The notes: a model not told the origin generated them from the letters alone. Shown: positions 23,201 through 31,776, numbered from the stretch's first letter. The stretch: DNA of 64,000 nt from Branchiostoma lanceolatum (GCF_035083965.1 NC_089731.1:2953001-3017000); one strand, 5' to 3'. Numbers and translations: made by a program.

Positions 23201-26200
23201 ACACAGCACTGTGACAGCAGGACATGTTGCACAATCACTGCTCTGCTACTGTGGTGTTGTAAAAATGTACACTCAAGCAAGATGTTAGATAATTCAGTTT
23301 CACAATTCTTTATATAATGTCTATGTAACCATGGCGACGTGTTCTTCCTCCAGACCAGGAACAGAAGAAGCTGTACCGAGCAGCGGCCGTCATACAGAAC
23401 GCCTTCCGCCAGTACAAGGTATGTTTTCATTTCAACTTTCATCTTCCGCCAGTACATAAAAGGTATTCTCAACTTTGAATTCATATTCTATGTCTTAAGC
23501 GGAGATTTCATTAATGATGATTTCACCCACGACATGTTGGCAACCTTGCAAGTTGTGACTCGCAGACCTCTCATCCTGCTCTACAAGCAGAGCTCATGTT
23601 TACTACATTACATGATGTTGTTTACAAAATGTATGTGTACTGTGTGATGATGTTTATGACTTCGCTGTGTGATTATGCCTTGACATGTGTCTTTGTTGTT
23701 GTTGTTTGTTTTCCTGCAGAGTCGCCGGCAGCGGCGGCTGCGTGAGATTGAGGCTGCAATTCTGATCCAGAACTACTATAGACGGGTGAGACAGACTTAC
23801 TAACTAATTAAGTAAACCAGCAAACGTTCTAACTAACCAACAAACTCTCTCTCTCTCTCTATCCAATTTAACGTCTTTTGTTCCCCATCATCTGGGGGTT
23901 AGACGTGCTTGCACATGGATGGGGAAGCCCCAGAACTCCTCATCAAGTGCAAGTCCTTTTTGTAGCAAGAGTTTTTACGGCTGGATGCCCTTCCTAACGC
24001 CAACCCAAACCCTACTGCTGGGCTTAGGACATGGGAAATGTGTGTTAAGTGCCTTTCCCAAGGGCACAACGTTCTAACTAACCAACAAACTACAGTCGGG
24101 TGAGGCAAACTTATATTGCCAGGTTCATTTGACAGCGTCTGTTTTGCTGTTTGTTTGGAATGTATGCATTCATGTTTTTTGTTTGTTTTGAGACAGAGAA
24201 GTACTGTATACAGTAACTTATGAATTTATTTTTGTGACAAGACTGAGAAGTATATTGTAAAATCCTTCATTGTCACTGACCGAAATGTAATTTCATGGTA
24301 GTCGTTCGCAGTCAAAACAATACTGCTAAGCACAAGCACAAGATGGTGTCAAGATTTCATCACCTCATAAACTACAAATATTAAACCACCATCGAAGAAT
24401 TATTGTAACTTGACCTTTGCCCTCCCAGTATGCCATGTTCAAGAAGATGAATAGGGCGGCCATCCTGATCCAGAGCCGCTTCCGACGCTACTACGAGCAG
24501 AAGAGGTTCCGCCAGCTTTACCGCGCCGCTGTACTCATCCAGAGCTACTTCCGATCCTTTCGCGAACACGAGAGATTCCGGCAGTACCGGCGCGCCGCCA
24601 TCATTATACAGAAACGGTTCAGGTGTGTGTGAATGTGTGTGACTGTGTGTGTGTGTGTGTGCATGTAAGTGTGTGAATGTGTGTGTGTAGTTGTGTGACT
24701 GTATGTATGTGTGTGTGTATGTGTGTGTTTCTAAGGATTGTCTTTGTTTATGTGTGTGCATGTATGTGAGTGTGTGTGTGTGTGTGTGTGAGCTTGTGTA
24801 TGTGCATGCTTGTGTACATTTATATGTGTGTGAGTGAGTATGATTTTGTGGCATTTCAAAGGAAGTACATATCCACTCTGTAAATAAATTGGTTAATTAA
24901 AAGTGAAAGTCTAAGTAATATCTACTTTGTATGAATGTCAGTGTTGTTGACGGAGCAGTATTTAAAGCTTACCTGTCACTCTGTGACCTTCATGTCCCCA
25001 CAGAGGTCACTGCCAACGGAAGAGGCGTCTTCAGGAGATCATGCAGCAGTACAGACAGAGGTGAGCATCTTAAAGAAACTATTCACAATGTCTTTTAAGA
25101 CATTGTGAATAGTTCACAATCTTGGAACTCCTATAGACAGACGTATTGTGAACACACTGTGTTTCATAGAGCCATTCCTAAGTCTTAAGACAGTACAGGT
25201 AAACTTAAGGTATATGTAGGAATCTTTAAGAAAAGCCATGCAGCATCAGGAAGACTGTCACCTTGCACAGTGCACATGAAAGCTGTTTTTATTGGTTTGA
25301 CTCTCACACTCCAAAATGATGCCATGAGACTCCAAGTCCTTCACTTTTGATTGCAAACTTGAACCATGTTGCCTGATAATTACAAATTATAGTCCACAAT
25401 CCGTTAGGATTGGGACTCATAACAGACTTAATGCTTATGGGGGTGGGAGTAGTTTTGTGATGTGTTTTATTCTGTGATAATTTATTCTTCTTTTTAATCC
25501 GTTAAAAGTGCTGATTCCATAATATTATTTTGTTATGCTGTAATGAGTTGTGTTATTTGCATGAGGATGATAACAGTCAAGCACATTATTAGCTGATGAG
25601 TGCACGTAGCTTGATGATGAGTTCACATAGTTTGATGACATATGTACACATAAAAGAATTATTTTGTTTGATGACTGGCTGATTTTTCTGCCGTTATGCC
25701 CATATAGGCCATGCATGCTCTCAGCCTTGCTTAGATTTTGGAAACAAAAAAGGATGTGACAAAATCATGGTAATCATCACTGTTGTTTTTGTTTGCTCTT
25801 CTCTCTATCGTTCTGTCACTCACAAACATGTATAGCCTAGATGCTCAGCCTCACCACAGCTAGCCTATAGCCTGTCACCCCAGCCTCACCACAGTTAGTC
25901 ACTTGTAGCCTATAGCCTAGCACCCCATGGCCAGCCACACCATATACTGGCTTTTTAGATCCTATTCTAAACCTGGTTTGCTTTGAATCATTCAAGGCTG
26001 ATTTTGCTGATTAATGTTTTTGAAAACAAACAACAGTCTGACTTTATTTGTACCACACAGATATTTAACCTCCGTAATTCCCAACCCTGTTACCAACACA
26101 ATCCCTGTGTCCTCGGGTAGCCTTAGTAAGGTGATGGTTAAATGGTCTACTCAGCCCTGGCTAGTAAAACCCTAAATTACTTTTTTGAATTTTATTTTCT

Positions 26201-27868
26201 ATTGTATTACTAATTGTTTTACAGTTAGTTACATTGTAGTCCAACCCTGGCCCAACTTGTACCATGTTACAATGCCAACCATGGCCCAACTTGGCACTAT
26301 GTTTCCATGCCAACTCTGGTACTTGGTTTAAATCTGGCCCCATGGCACCCAGTGTCAAAAAAATTGTTGCCATGCCAACCCTGGCCCCGCCCGGTACCAT
26401 GCTAACCATGGCCCCACCCAGTGCCATGTTACCATACCAACTCCAGCCCGACCCAATACCATGTTGCCATGCCAACCCTTGCCCCACCCGGTACCATGTT
26501 ACCATGCCAACCCTGGCCCCGCCCGGCACCATGCTAACCATGGCCCTACCCAGTGCCATGTTACCATACCAACTCCAGCCCGACCCAATACCATGTTGCC
26601 ATGCCAACCCTTGCCCCACCCAGTGCCATGTTGCCATGCCAACTCTGGCCCCGCCCGATAGCTTGCAGAGAGGATGGCTAACTGTGATGACTGAGGTGCA
26701 GGCTCCAATACAGGCAGTTGTGCAGTGTCTCTTTCAAACTTGGTCCCTTAACTGGCTTAAGTTTAACTAACCCTTAACTAAAACGTTTTCTCTACTAATG
26801 TTTACACAAACAATGTTTGAATGTGCCTGTTTTTTTCTCAATGCTTGTGACAGTGTCTTGTTGAAAGTCCATTTATTTATTTAGTGTTTTAACCTGTTAA
26901 CTTGTTATGCTGTTGTAACTACAGTAACTCTTGTTGCTTGATTAAATGTGCTGGGAATGTAGTACATGTAAGACACCAAACTGTGCTATGTTGTCCGTTG
27001 ATCTTCACACTGTATTTTGTGTTCTCTCTGCTGCCTTAAGTGTGCTCTGGGACTATAGAAGTGTTTTCCTGGTGAGTTTTTCTGACCTATAAGTGCGGAG
27101 GTTTTCCTACACTACAAAGTAACTCCAGTTTTCATTTTTCTTGGACTAGGCTGCTCCTGATCTTTTAGTATTTTCTTGATAAAAAAAAACAGATTTTTTT
27201 TAAACGAATCATTTTATTAATAGTCAGCTGTAGAACTTTCAAGGGTTTAACCATCTTTTTCAGATATAAACAAAAAAAGATTTTTCAGTGGAACGAAAGC
27301 TCATTACACCAAAAAATGTTGACCAGATTTTCACCTGATCCTTTGTCAAGAACAATGACACACACCTTTGGACATGTGACCTCACAGACACATGGCTTCA
27401 GTTATGGGTCAAAATTATCATTCTGAAAGCTTTAATTGCAAATCTTTTTCATAGTCATACATTTTTTAAACATGGTCTAACATGCCAGGGAGCCAGATTT
27501 TTAACAGAAAAAAACATTTTTGATAAAGAAATTTCTATCTTTGATGCTCTATGTCTGTGCTAACAATAGCATAGCAAACCATGTCTCATCAGCCAAGTCA
27601 GCATGTCGTTTGTGTCTGTAATCTGTTTCTGTTCACAACAGATTTTCACCTGACCTATCTTTACTTTACTGTCAATTAAATGCATTAATGAATACACCAA
27701 GCATATCACTTGTTAATAATCAATCACGGCAATAGTTGATCATCTGTGCGTGTCCGCTTGTTTCCATGGCGACCATCACCACGGTAACTAACCCTGTGTT
27801 CTGTGTACAGACTGCTGGAGCAGAGCTCCCCGGTTGGCTGGATTACGCCCCTTACTGAGTGCATGTGA
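2200..27868 (+). CDS. CAMTA: Calmodulin-binding transcription activator (CAMTA), complete, 22 exons
   Basis: Exons: 2200-2224, 2658-2782, 5992-6059, 8503-8638, 9126-9197, 12530-12671, 13228-13262, 13933-14488, 14892-16072, 17148-17274, 18331-18465, 19221-19318, 20280-20467, 20802-20877, 21293-21944, 22197-22397, 22778-22936, 23354-23418, 23720-23785, 24429-24622, 25004-25060, 27811-27868. All junctions are GT-AG, the phases agree, and the sum is 4416 nt, giving 1471 residues (human CAMTA1 has about 1670, CAMTA2 about 1200). Domain order: CG-1 DNA-binding domain (about 25-190), a conserved HRIISPKVE segment, an acidic activation-like stretch ([19 protein letters not shown]), TIG/IPT (about 770-865), ankyrin repeats (about 930-1050), and about five IQ motifs (about 1330-1440). 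CAMTAs are nuclear, calmodulin-responsive transcription factors. This looks like the single pre-duplication homologue of vertebrate CAMTA1 and CAMTA2. Least certain are exon 1 and the last exon. Confidence 0.95.
2658..9197 (+). CDS. CAMTA: CAMTA exons 2-5: CG-1 DNA-binding domain
   Basis: Exon 2 (2658-2782) gives [14 protein letters not shown] and RHRWNTNE. Exon 3 (5992-6059) gives [20 protein letters not shown], replacing the vertebrate EIAAYLITFEKHEEWLTTSP. Exon 4 (8503-8638) gives [19 protein letters not shown] and [19 protein letters not shown], nearly identical to human. Exon 5 (9126-9197) gives [20 protein letters not shown] and WLLQ. The exon limits are those of vertebrate CAMTA genes, as I recall them. 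Exon 3 is the most divergent piece and its donor is followed by decayed copies. Confidence 0.93.
3911..4310 (+). repeat. (ATCC)n tetranucleotide microsatellite, CAMTA intron 2
   Basis: About 400 bp of imperfect CATC/TCCA repeats. The apparent open frames here are Ser/Ile/His/Pro low-complexity artefacts of the repeat. Confidence 0.95.
4551..5290 (+). repeat. About 370-bp direct duplication in CAMTA intron 2
   Basis: The segment from GTTCAGGGCCACAGAGCCCA through GTCTAGATTATCAGTAGAA to the CCAAGATA block occurs from about 4551 and again from about 4922, in direct order and at clearly less than full identity. No exon-like sequence is seen in it. Confidence 0.8.
6028..6465 (+). repeat. Decayed copies of the exon-3 end and donor
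   Basis: The true exon end (ATGGCTGTCAACAACCC, then CCAAACTCAG and GTGAGAAAAA) is followed by progressively worse copies near 6109-6150, 6190-6233, 6305-6345, 6385-6415 and 6440-6465. Period is about 75-100 bp. Several keep a GT donor, for example near 6226 and 6407. Confidence 0.8.
7218..8069. mobile_element. Non-autonomous DNA transposon, 852 bp, with long TIRs
   Basis: Starts GGGCGTATTCAGTCACGTGA and ends TCACGTGAATACGCCC. Inside each end there is also the block GCGGCCATGTTGGTGCTCAC in inverted orientation. TATA flanks both sides (7214-7217 and 8070-8073) as a likely target-site duplication. No transposase can be read. It lies in CAMTA intron 3. Confidence 0.85.
8640..8990 (+). repeat. 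Minisatellite starting at the exon-4 donor
   Basis: Units of about 30-40 bp built on GGTATCCATGGCAACAGA plus CACATTAGTCT begin a few bases into intron 4. A donor-like GAAGAGGTAGGAT near 8980-8990 resembles the real exon-4 donor GTAGAGGTAAGGTAT, so this may be another boundary-derived array. Confidence 0.8.
9424..12529 (+). repeat. Array of about 46 decoy exon-6 acceptors (3.1 kb)
   Basis: Repeat unit of about 55-75 bp: TTTGTTTGTGTAG, then AACCCAGACATAGTGTTGG and TGCACTACCTGACC, then ATGTATTTACTTG. The second block is the coding start of CAMTA exon 6 ([10 protein letters not shown]). I count about 46 copies before the true exon at 12530, almost all keeping the TAG acceptor. Subtypes (TTTGCTAATG, TACTTGTATTTACATG) recur in order, showing higher-order structure. 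After CTG the copies diverge from the exon (ACCATGT in place of AATGTGCCG). Confidence 0.97.
12530..12671 (+). CDS. CAMTA: CAMTA exon 6, end of the CG-1 domain
   Basis: [13 protein letters not shown], then [14 protein letters not shown], aligning with human [13 protein letters not shown] and WTKEELIGQLKPM. It follows the last TTTGTGTAG of the 3.1-kb array and is the only copy that continues into AATGTGCCG and reaches a good donor (GTGAGT at 12672). The exon ends one nucleotide into the Phe codon. Confidence 0.95.
12778..12987. repeat. Harbinger-like MITE; half copy at 9341-9372
   Basis: Inverted ends GGCCACACCAATTTATTTTC and, reversed, GGCCACACCAATTCAATTTC, flanked by TTA on both sides (12775-12777, 12988-12990). 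A 3-bp TTA duplication fits PIF/Harbinger. One end alone (CCACACCAATTTATTTTC) sits at 9341-9372, immediately upstream of the decoy array. Confidence 0.75.
13228..13262 (+). CDS. CAMTA: CAMTA exon 7, 35-nt microexon
   Basis: Starts after CTCTGCAG and completes the split Phe codon, giving [12 protein letters not shown], then donor GTGAGT at 13263. Using the next AG (13232-13233) would create a stop. Phase 0 at the end fits exon 8. Confidence 0.78.
13650..13735 (+). repeat. LINE 3'-tail-like dispersed repeat
   Basis: TGTCTGTCCTTTCATGTTAC...GGGCAAGAACTTGC then AATAAACTTA. A similar block occurs at 58400-58470 (TGTCTGTCCTTTTTATGTTA...GGGCAAGAAATTGC). I read these as non-LTR retrotransposon tails; no LINE coding sequence is attached. 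Confidence 0.4.
13783..13932 (+). repeat. Acceptor-spanning array before CAMTA exon 8
   Basis: Four units of about 40 bp. TTTCCCCTGTGC is followed by TAAGAGTGAAGC in the decoys and by AGAGCGAGACGA in the true acceptor and exon start. The intron copies look like diverged versions of the boundary itself. Confidence 0.8.
13933..16072 (+). CDS. CAMTA: CAMTA exons 8-9: linker and activation region
   Basis: Exon 8 (13933-14488) gives [13 protein letters not shown], the Cys/His-containing ACVCAKDG...[15 protein letters not shown] also found in vertebrate CAMTAs, then a low-complexity linker with VPVLPGYTT (compare human VPILPGNVV). Exon 9 (14892-16072), the longest at 1181 nt, carries [15 protein letters not shown], the acidic/hydrophobic stretch [19 protein letters not shown], and ends [12 protein letters not shown], the entry to the TIG domain. 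GC content and codon use are much higher than in the introns. The 403-nt intron between them contains a decayed MITE. Confidence 0.93.
14646..14752. repeat. Decayed MITE, CTGTAAATGCAGAAATGTTC family
   Basis: The right end GCGAACATTTCTGCATTTAC followed by AGTA matches the intact copies at 41934-42139 and 33369-33707. The left end is degraded. Lies in CAMTA intron 8. Confidence 0.6.
16940..17147 (+). repeat. Acceptor-like array before CAMTA exon 10
   Basis: About five imperfect units of GGGTTAAACCATGTATATTTG then CAGGG-like acceptors. A full decoy acceptor (ATATTTGCAGGGATG) lies about 35 bp before the true one (CTGTTTGCAGGGTGG, AG at 17146-17147). Confidence 0.78.
17148..18465 (+). CDS. CAMTA: CAMTA exons 10-11: TIG/IPT domain
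   Basis: Exon 10 (17148-17274) gives [40 protein letters not shown] and CP. Exon 11 (18331-18465) gives [28 protein letters not shown] and REWLSLD. This is an immunoglobulin-like TIG fold, strongly conserved with human CAMTA1 ([22 protein letters not shown]). In CAMTAs it serves non-specific DNA contact or dimerisation. The intervening intron contains the Tc1-like element at 17501-18068. Confidence 0.95.
17501..18068. mobile_element. Tc1/mariner-like non-autonomous element, 568 bp
   Basis: Inverted ends CAGTCAAACCTGCCCAAGGC and, reversed, CAGTCAAACCTGCCTAGGC, each followed by GACCACC-type blocks, with TA on both sides (17499-17500, 18069-18070). Interior repeats GGTGGTCGC motifs on both strands. 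No transposase frame. A degraded relative lies at 53520-53695. Confidence 0.82.
19221..21944 (+). CDS. CAMTA: CAMTA exons 12-15: ankyrin region and Ser-rich linker
   Basis: Exon 12 (19221-19318) gives [19 protein letters not shown], a short helix as in human. Exon 13 (20280-20467) gives the first ankyrin repeat, [20 protein letters not shown]. Exon 14 (20802-20877) gives [18 protein letters not shown]. Exon 15 (21293-21944) gives [18 protein letters not shown] and [20 protein letters not shown], completing the ankyrin repeats. A Ser/Asn-rich linker then repeats variants of [10 protein letters not shown] about six times (near residues 1135-1170), an internal coding minisatellite. The TPLMWACA junction is at the same place as in human CAMTA1. 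Confidence 0.94.
19240..19815 (+). repeat. Donor-spanning array after CAMTA exon 12
   Basis: Units of about 78-105 bp contain the exon-12 end (GGGTACCAGGAGGGG, then GGGCAGCAGGACAGCTCTGG, then ACAG) plus GTGAGTCATGTACAGGTGAG. Besides the true donor at 19319, intact ACAG/GTGAGT copies occur at 19425, 19503, 19581, 19659 and 19737. A sixth, near 19813, is decayed. Confidence 0.92.
20550..20695 (-). repeat. tRNA-type SINE fragment
   Basis: GGCGCCCATCTC...CCTTGGGCCACACA...TTGTGCAAGTTACT...AAGGGG matches the longer copy at 53915-54110. That copy also shows a reverse-strand T-arm/B-box-like block, giving the orientation. Lies in CAMTA intron 13. Confidence 0.5.
21088..21250 (+). repeat. Dispersed repeat (GTCCGGGACACAAAATCGAC family)
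   Basis: Shares GGGACACAAAATCGACCTTG, ACCTTCGTCTTCCAAAGACC and CCCACATACCA with 56640-56870. Inverted relatives occur at 47515-47650 and 50015-50125. Four copies in 64 kb mark a common family; no coding part is visible. Lies in CAMTA intron 14 and ends about 40 bp before exon 15. Confidence 0.6.
21934..22060 (+). repeat. Donor-spanning repeats after CAMTA exon 15
   Basis: AACCACTGGTAAGGGCATAG then GTCATAGTTCAA spans the exon-15 donor and recurs two or three times up to CACTGGTAAGATGACTG near 22060. The exon-14 donor at 20868-20915 has the same sequence (ACCACTGGTAAGGGCATAG then TTCATAGTTCAACTG). Confidence 0.8.
22197..22936 (+). CDS. CAMTA: CAMTA exons 16-17: acidic linker
   Basis: Exon 16 (22197-22397) gives [20 protein letters not shown] and [15 protein letters not shown], matching the vertebrate MMTLAEHIIEATPDRIK region. 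Exon 17 (22778-22936) gives [38 protein letters not shown] and TLT, matching human DWSEFLSASTSEKVENEFAQ. Both are phase 1 at both ends. Confidence 0.9.
22430..22735 (+). repeat. Minisatellite with a copy of the exon-16 end, intron 16
   Basis: Imperfect units of GTGCACCTCTGTAGTTTGTA. Embedded at about 22508-22545 is ACCCCTACCGAGATGTGAGA then AAGCCAGGTAAG, a copy of the exon-16 3' end and donor (CACCTACCGGGATGTGAGAA, CGCCAGGTGAG). Confidence 0.8.
23354..25060 (+). CDS. CAMTA: CAMTA exons 18-21: IQ motifs
   Basis: Exon 18 (23354-23418) gives [16 protein letters not shown]. Exon 19 (23720-23785) gives [14 protein letters not shown]. Exon 20 (24429-24622) gives [34 protein letters not shown] and [12 protein letters not shown]. 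Exon 21 (25004-25060) gives [19 protein letters not shown]. These are IQxxxRxxx-type calmodulin-binding helices, matching the human NDQAAILIQSKFRSYYEQKK block. Exon 20's donor opens a long GT-rich microsatellite. Confidence 0.93.
23865..24075. repeat. Dispersed repeat, unclassified, intron 19
   Basis: The block from TTAACGTCTTTTGTTCCCCA to AAGTGCCTTTCCCAAGGGCA interrupts the intron. The end AAGTGCCTTTCC also occurs in the SINE at 57767-57925, suggesting a related tRNA-type family. Confidence 0.4.
24623..24845 (+). repeat. (GT)n-rich microsatellite beginning at the exon-20 donor
   Basis: GTGTGTGTGAATGTGTGTG and similar for about 220 bp. The splice donor itself (AG then GTGTGTGTG) is the first repeat unit. 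Confidence 0.9.
25077..25114. repeat. Perfect 18-bp inverted repeat, 2-nt loop
   Basis: AACTATTCACAATGTCTT, TT, then its exact reverse complement, 16 bp after the exon-21 donor. In RNA it would form a hairpin next to the donor. No transposon ends seen. Confidence 0.85.
26226..26670 (+). repeat. Minisatellite, CAMTA intron 21
   Basis: Units of 30-45 bp on CATGCCAACCCTGGCCCC and GCCCGGTACCATG. Higher-order period of about 125 bp: the block ACCATACCAACTCCAGCCCG appears twice. The open frames on both strands are repeat artefacts. Confidence 0.92.
27811..27868 (+). CDS. CAMTA: CAMTA exon 22, C-terminus
   Basis: After TGTGTACAG, the exon completes an Arg codon and gives [18 protein letters not shown] then TGA 27866-27868. 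Phase is right, and it brings the total to a multiple of three. It does not clearly resemble a vertebrate CAMTA C-terminus, so another terminal exon or isoform is possible. Confidence 0.6.
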
Positions 27869-28849
27869 CTGGAATCAGCTGATCTTGTGATGATCATGTG
27901 ACCTGCATGGGCTGATCATGTGACTGACACGTGGACCAATCAGGCAGCAGCATGAGAAGATGCCAAGTTTGTGTGCTGTGCAGTAAACGTGGACACGGCT
28001 AACAATGCAGTATTATTACCTCCCGCAAAGGGCAAATGGCTTTATGTTTTCCTTCTCACTGTTGTATTTGGTTTAACTTAATCTGGAAAGGATGTATAGT
28101 AACAAACTTACATTCCATTGACTTAAACTGTTTGTGTTACTGGCATCCAAGCAAGGCAGCTAGCCAGGTATTACTGAGAAATTCTACAGGAGGTTTTCCT
28201 TCAGATTAGAAGCAGCTACTGTAGTTCCCAGGGCTGAATGTTGACAGTTGCCTTAGCCCTGACCTCTGACCCCTAAGGTCACACCAGGCAGGCCCTGGGC
28301 TGATGACCTTGACCTTTCGTAACGTTCTCGGAAGTGTTGCCAAATTGTTCCGTCACTTGAAGAAAAAGAAAGGCTTTTTAAATCATGTTAAATGCAATTT
28401 CATGGCAAAAGGGATGCAAAGAGGCTATTAACCTTAAGCACACTGAAGTAGCCATTTGGCCACCAATTCTCTATTGGTTATGGCGTTAGGCAGTAGGTCA
28501 AGGGTTGAACAGGTCATGGGTCATGAACAGGCAGAGTGCAAAGGTCATAAGTAAGGGGAGCCTTTGTGACTAGCTGGCTGTTGGCAGTCATGCTCTCTGC
28601 ACCAGCTTAACGTTCTATAAACTGGGAGTGTTCCCCACTCTAGGGCTGAACACGGTTTGGAAAAGTCTGAAAATTCCCTCGCAACTGATCAACAAAATTA
28701 CTGTGCACAAAATTAATTAAATAGAAAGAACCTAAAGATGTAATTATTCGCCTAGCTACCTTCACAAGTACCCCCCTCTTTGCACTTTGTCCCTGTGACC
28801 ATGTCATTAGTAGCACTGTGCCAATGACCCATACATCTGGCACATTGTA

Positions 28850-28855
28850 AATAAA
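28850..28855 (+). promoter_or_regulatory. Candidate CAMTA poly(A) signal
   Basis: AATAAA about 980 nt past the stop. A variant ATTAAA at 29491 is an alternative. Which is used cannot be told from sequence. Confidence 0.35.
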
Positions 28856-28929
28856 GCTCGCTGCATAGACATCACCACTGTACCAGCTAGCACGCCCTGC
28901 TGGCCACTGAAGGTACCGGTAGTCCCTTC

Positions 28930-29420
28930 TCCCCACTATAACATGCAGTGGTAACCTCCTACCTACCATAACATACTGTCAATGGTACTTCATTCTCCCC
29001 AATATAACGTACAGTTGTGCTTCCTTCCCACTATTACTAACATACAGTGGTACACTTTTGTACTCCCTACTATAATCTATGACGGTACCACCTCCCCACT
29101 ATAACGTGCAATGGTACTTCTTACTCCACATTATAACATACAGTGGTACCTCCTAATCCCCACTATAGCATACAGTGGTACCTTATTCCCCATACTATAA
29201 CATACTATGGTACTTCCTGCTCCCACTATACCATACTGTGGTACTCCTCACTATAGCCAATAGTGGCACTTCTTACAACTATAACATACAATGGTACCTC
29301 CTACTCCCAACTATAACATACTGTGGTACCTACTCACTATAGCGTACAGTGGTACCTACTCCCACTGTAGCGTACAATGGTACTTCCTACACTATAACCT
29401 ACGGTGACAATCACTATATC
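28930..29420 (+). repeat. Minisatellite in CAMTA 3' flank
   Basis: About a dozen units of 35-45 bp on CCCACTATAACATACAGTGG then TACCTCCTACT. Confidence 0.9.
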
Positions 29421-30328
29421 TTACCCAGGAAAGTCACGGTCCTGTCTGTACATATGGCATGTGGACCGAGGCATGCTCTACATGCACACGATTAAAACGA
29501 TAAAGATAGATTGTATGACTGGTGGTTTATCAACCGGGGTCAGCAGAATAAGTATTTAGAAGATGCAAAGATATTTAGAGCAAAGAAATTATGTAAAATG
29601 TTGTTGAGACAGTGATATTATGTGTAAGAGATGTTTAGCTAGTCCTGTAAGTCACTGAATGTTGCTTTTGTCATATAGTTTTGTACACTATTTTGTTGAG
29701 AGGAAGCTTTGTAAATACTTTGCCCCAAAGAGTACCAAATTTATGTGCACCTTCTTCTTTCTTACAGTGCTGGCGAGAAATGCCCAGCATAAGAGTTCCT
29801 CGCTGAGCCACTAGGGCAGCGGCGCCTCCTTGCAGCCGGAGGTAGTATTGCAGTTAGACAATGTTCAGAAGATGTTCGGCATGTTTTGTTTTTCTCTTCA
29901 GTTTTTTATGAGTACATAAGGAGGGGTGGGGCGATATCAAAACATTCTTACAGTGTAAGGTCGAGCATGGACTATGTTGATATTGTCTTTATGGCCACTA
30001 TAGGAGCACAAATTATGTTCTAAAGACTTTAGATGAAATTTCCCTGCATAAAGTAAAGCGCTTACCAACAGGCTTTCGATCAGTCCCCTGATCCTTCTCA
30101 AGTTATCTGAGGCCTATGTCATGTGACCAGAACAGAAGTGTGACATCAGCAATGAAACCTTGTTGGTAAACGCTGCACTTTGTATACAGAAATAGCTTAT
30201 AAAATCCTTACAATGTCTTTACCATCACAGAAGAACTTTCACAGGAACATATGGAGTATGATGTTATGTGTAGGAAACACAATGCCAATGACTGATGGAT
30301 GCCTTCCATCCTTTCAAGTCCTTATCTA

Positions 30329-30530
30329 TTCTCCAGGCAGATGTTGGGGAGGTTAAATTGTTACGTTTTCCTACCTTCCTTTCTCTGTGACAAGTGACCT
30401 GAAAAGATGGGCCCTTCCCTTAAAGACCTTGTTGGATTGGGACATTATGCAGATGTTAGGCAGGCATTTTGTCACAGAAAAAAATGCAGCTAGGAAAACG
30501 TTACACCTCCCCAAACATCTGCTTGAAGAT
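30329..30530. repeat. MITE, CTCCAAGCAGA family
   Basis: Left end CTCCAGGCAGATGTTGGGGA and right end CCCCAAACATCTGCTTGAAG are inverted. Interior AACGTTACACC/GTTACGTTTTCCTACC matches the copy at 1952-2052. Confidence 0.75.
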
Positions 30531-31067
30531 TAGACCTTTACCTCATCTTCCTGACCTTGTTGTTATAAGCCCTTTCATGGATCCAACTGCTCATGAGCAG
30601 GTCAAAGGTGAAAGCCTCTTAGACGTAGACAAAACACGTGTAGACATTGTCATACAAAACAACTGATGGAGGCCATGTATATCTGGACATGTATAAAGCA
30701 TGGTCAAGACAACAACAACAAGTCAGGTCACCTTTGACCTGGGCATGCGCAGTTGAATCCTTGAACATGCTTATTCTAGAGAGGTTTTGTGGTCAGAGTT
30801 GGCCCGAGGAGACAGGAGACTTTGTTGCTAGTTCCAATATTTTCCAGGTTACCTCAAGATATGTTTAACTCACTTTTCATTTCCACTATTTGTGAGGTCA
30901 CATACAGCAATAGTGCATCATATTTAAAAAGTAGTATGCGATGTGCCAATGGTCACCATTCTATAGGAGGGCTTCTCATATTCAAGTCATAAATACATGG
31001 AGTTTAAGAGTAGTGTTAAGCTGGTGTAAACAAAGGGTTAGGTAAGGAGTGTTAAATATAATAAACA

Positions 31068-31300
31068 TATGGCCTCACACCGATGTTTGTAGGCAAGTGT
31101 ATCATATGGCCTCACCAATGTTTGTAGGCAAGTGTAACATGGCCTCACACCAATGTTTGTAGGCAATTGTAACATATGGCGTCATACTGATGTTTGTAGG
31201 CAAGTGTAACATTTGGCCTCACACATGTTTGTAGGCAATATGGTCTCATACAGATGTTTGCTGGCAGGTGTAACATGACCTCACACCGATTTTGACAGTT
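31068..31300 (+). repeat. Minisatellite, about 45-bp unit, 5-6 copies
   Basis: Unit GGCCTCACACCGATGTTTGT then AGGCAAGTGTAACAT. Confidence 0.88.
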
Positions 31301-31540
31301 TGTCACCCAGGATTAGAAGTACATGACTTCCACACCATATCCTCATACAAAGGGTACTTTTGATGTAGACATACATATAATCAGCATTGTGTAAGACTTA
31401 GCAATACCTTAACAATGATCTGGTGTTAACGTAAATGTTGTTAACATGTTGATGTGCAATATCTTATCTTAGTGTATATTTTTTCCCTGACTGGTGTTAA
31501 CCTTCTGCTCGCTGAGGTTGAAATCATGGTGGTGAGAATA

Positions 31541-31716
31541 CTCTCCAACCGGAGGTTAGGCACCGTGTGGTTTTGGACGTTTTTCAGCCGTTTTAATCAG
31601 GCTTTCTATGTTGTCGGGTTTTCTTTTGGACAAATGAAAACCAGACAAAATAGAAAGCCTGTTAGAAATGCTTTAGAAAATGCCAAAACCAGCTGAAGCC
31701 TAACCTCTGCTTGGAG
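31541..31716. repeat. MITE, CTCCAAGCAGA family
   Basis: CTCTCCAACCGGAGGTTAGG at the left, inverted at the right as CCTAACCTCTGCTTGGAGA, with the internal inverted blocks GGCTTTCTAT...ATAGAAAGCC. Confidence 0.75.
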
Positions 31717-31776
31717 AACAAGGCGAGGAAGCAGGGAGAAGGTTAACCAGGTCAGAATGTCTTGGCGCCCCGGTAA

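Noticed and set aside
24381-24854. Minus-strand Thr/His-rich open frame
   Set aside because: Reads through the GT microsatellite and the complement of CAMTA exon 20.
26161-26770. Open frames on both strands rich in Trp/Gly or Pro/Cys/His
   Set aside because: Both derive from the CATGCCAACCC minisatellite in CAMTA intron 21.
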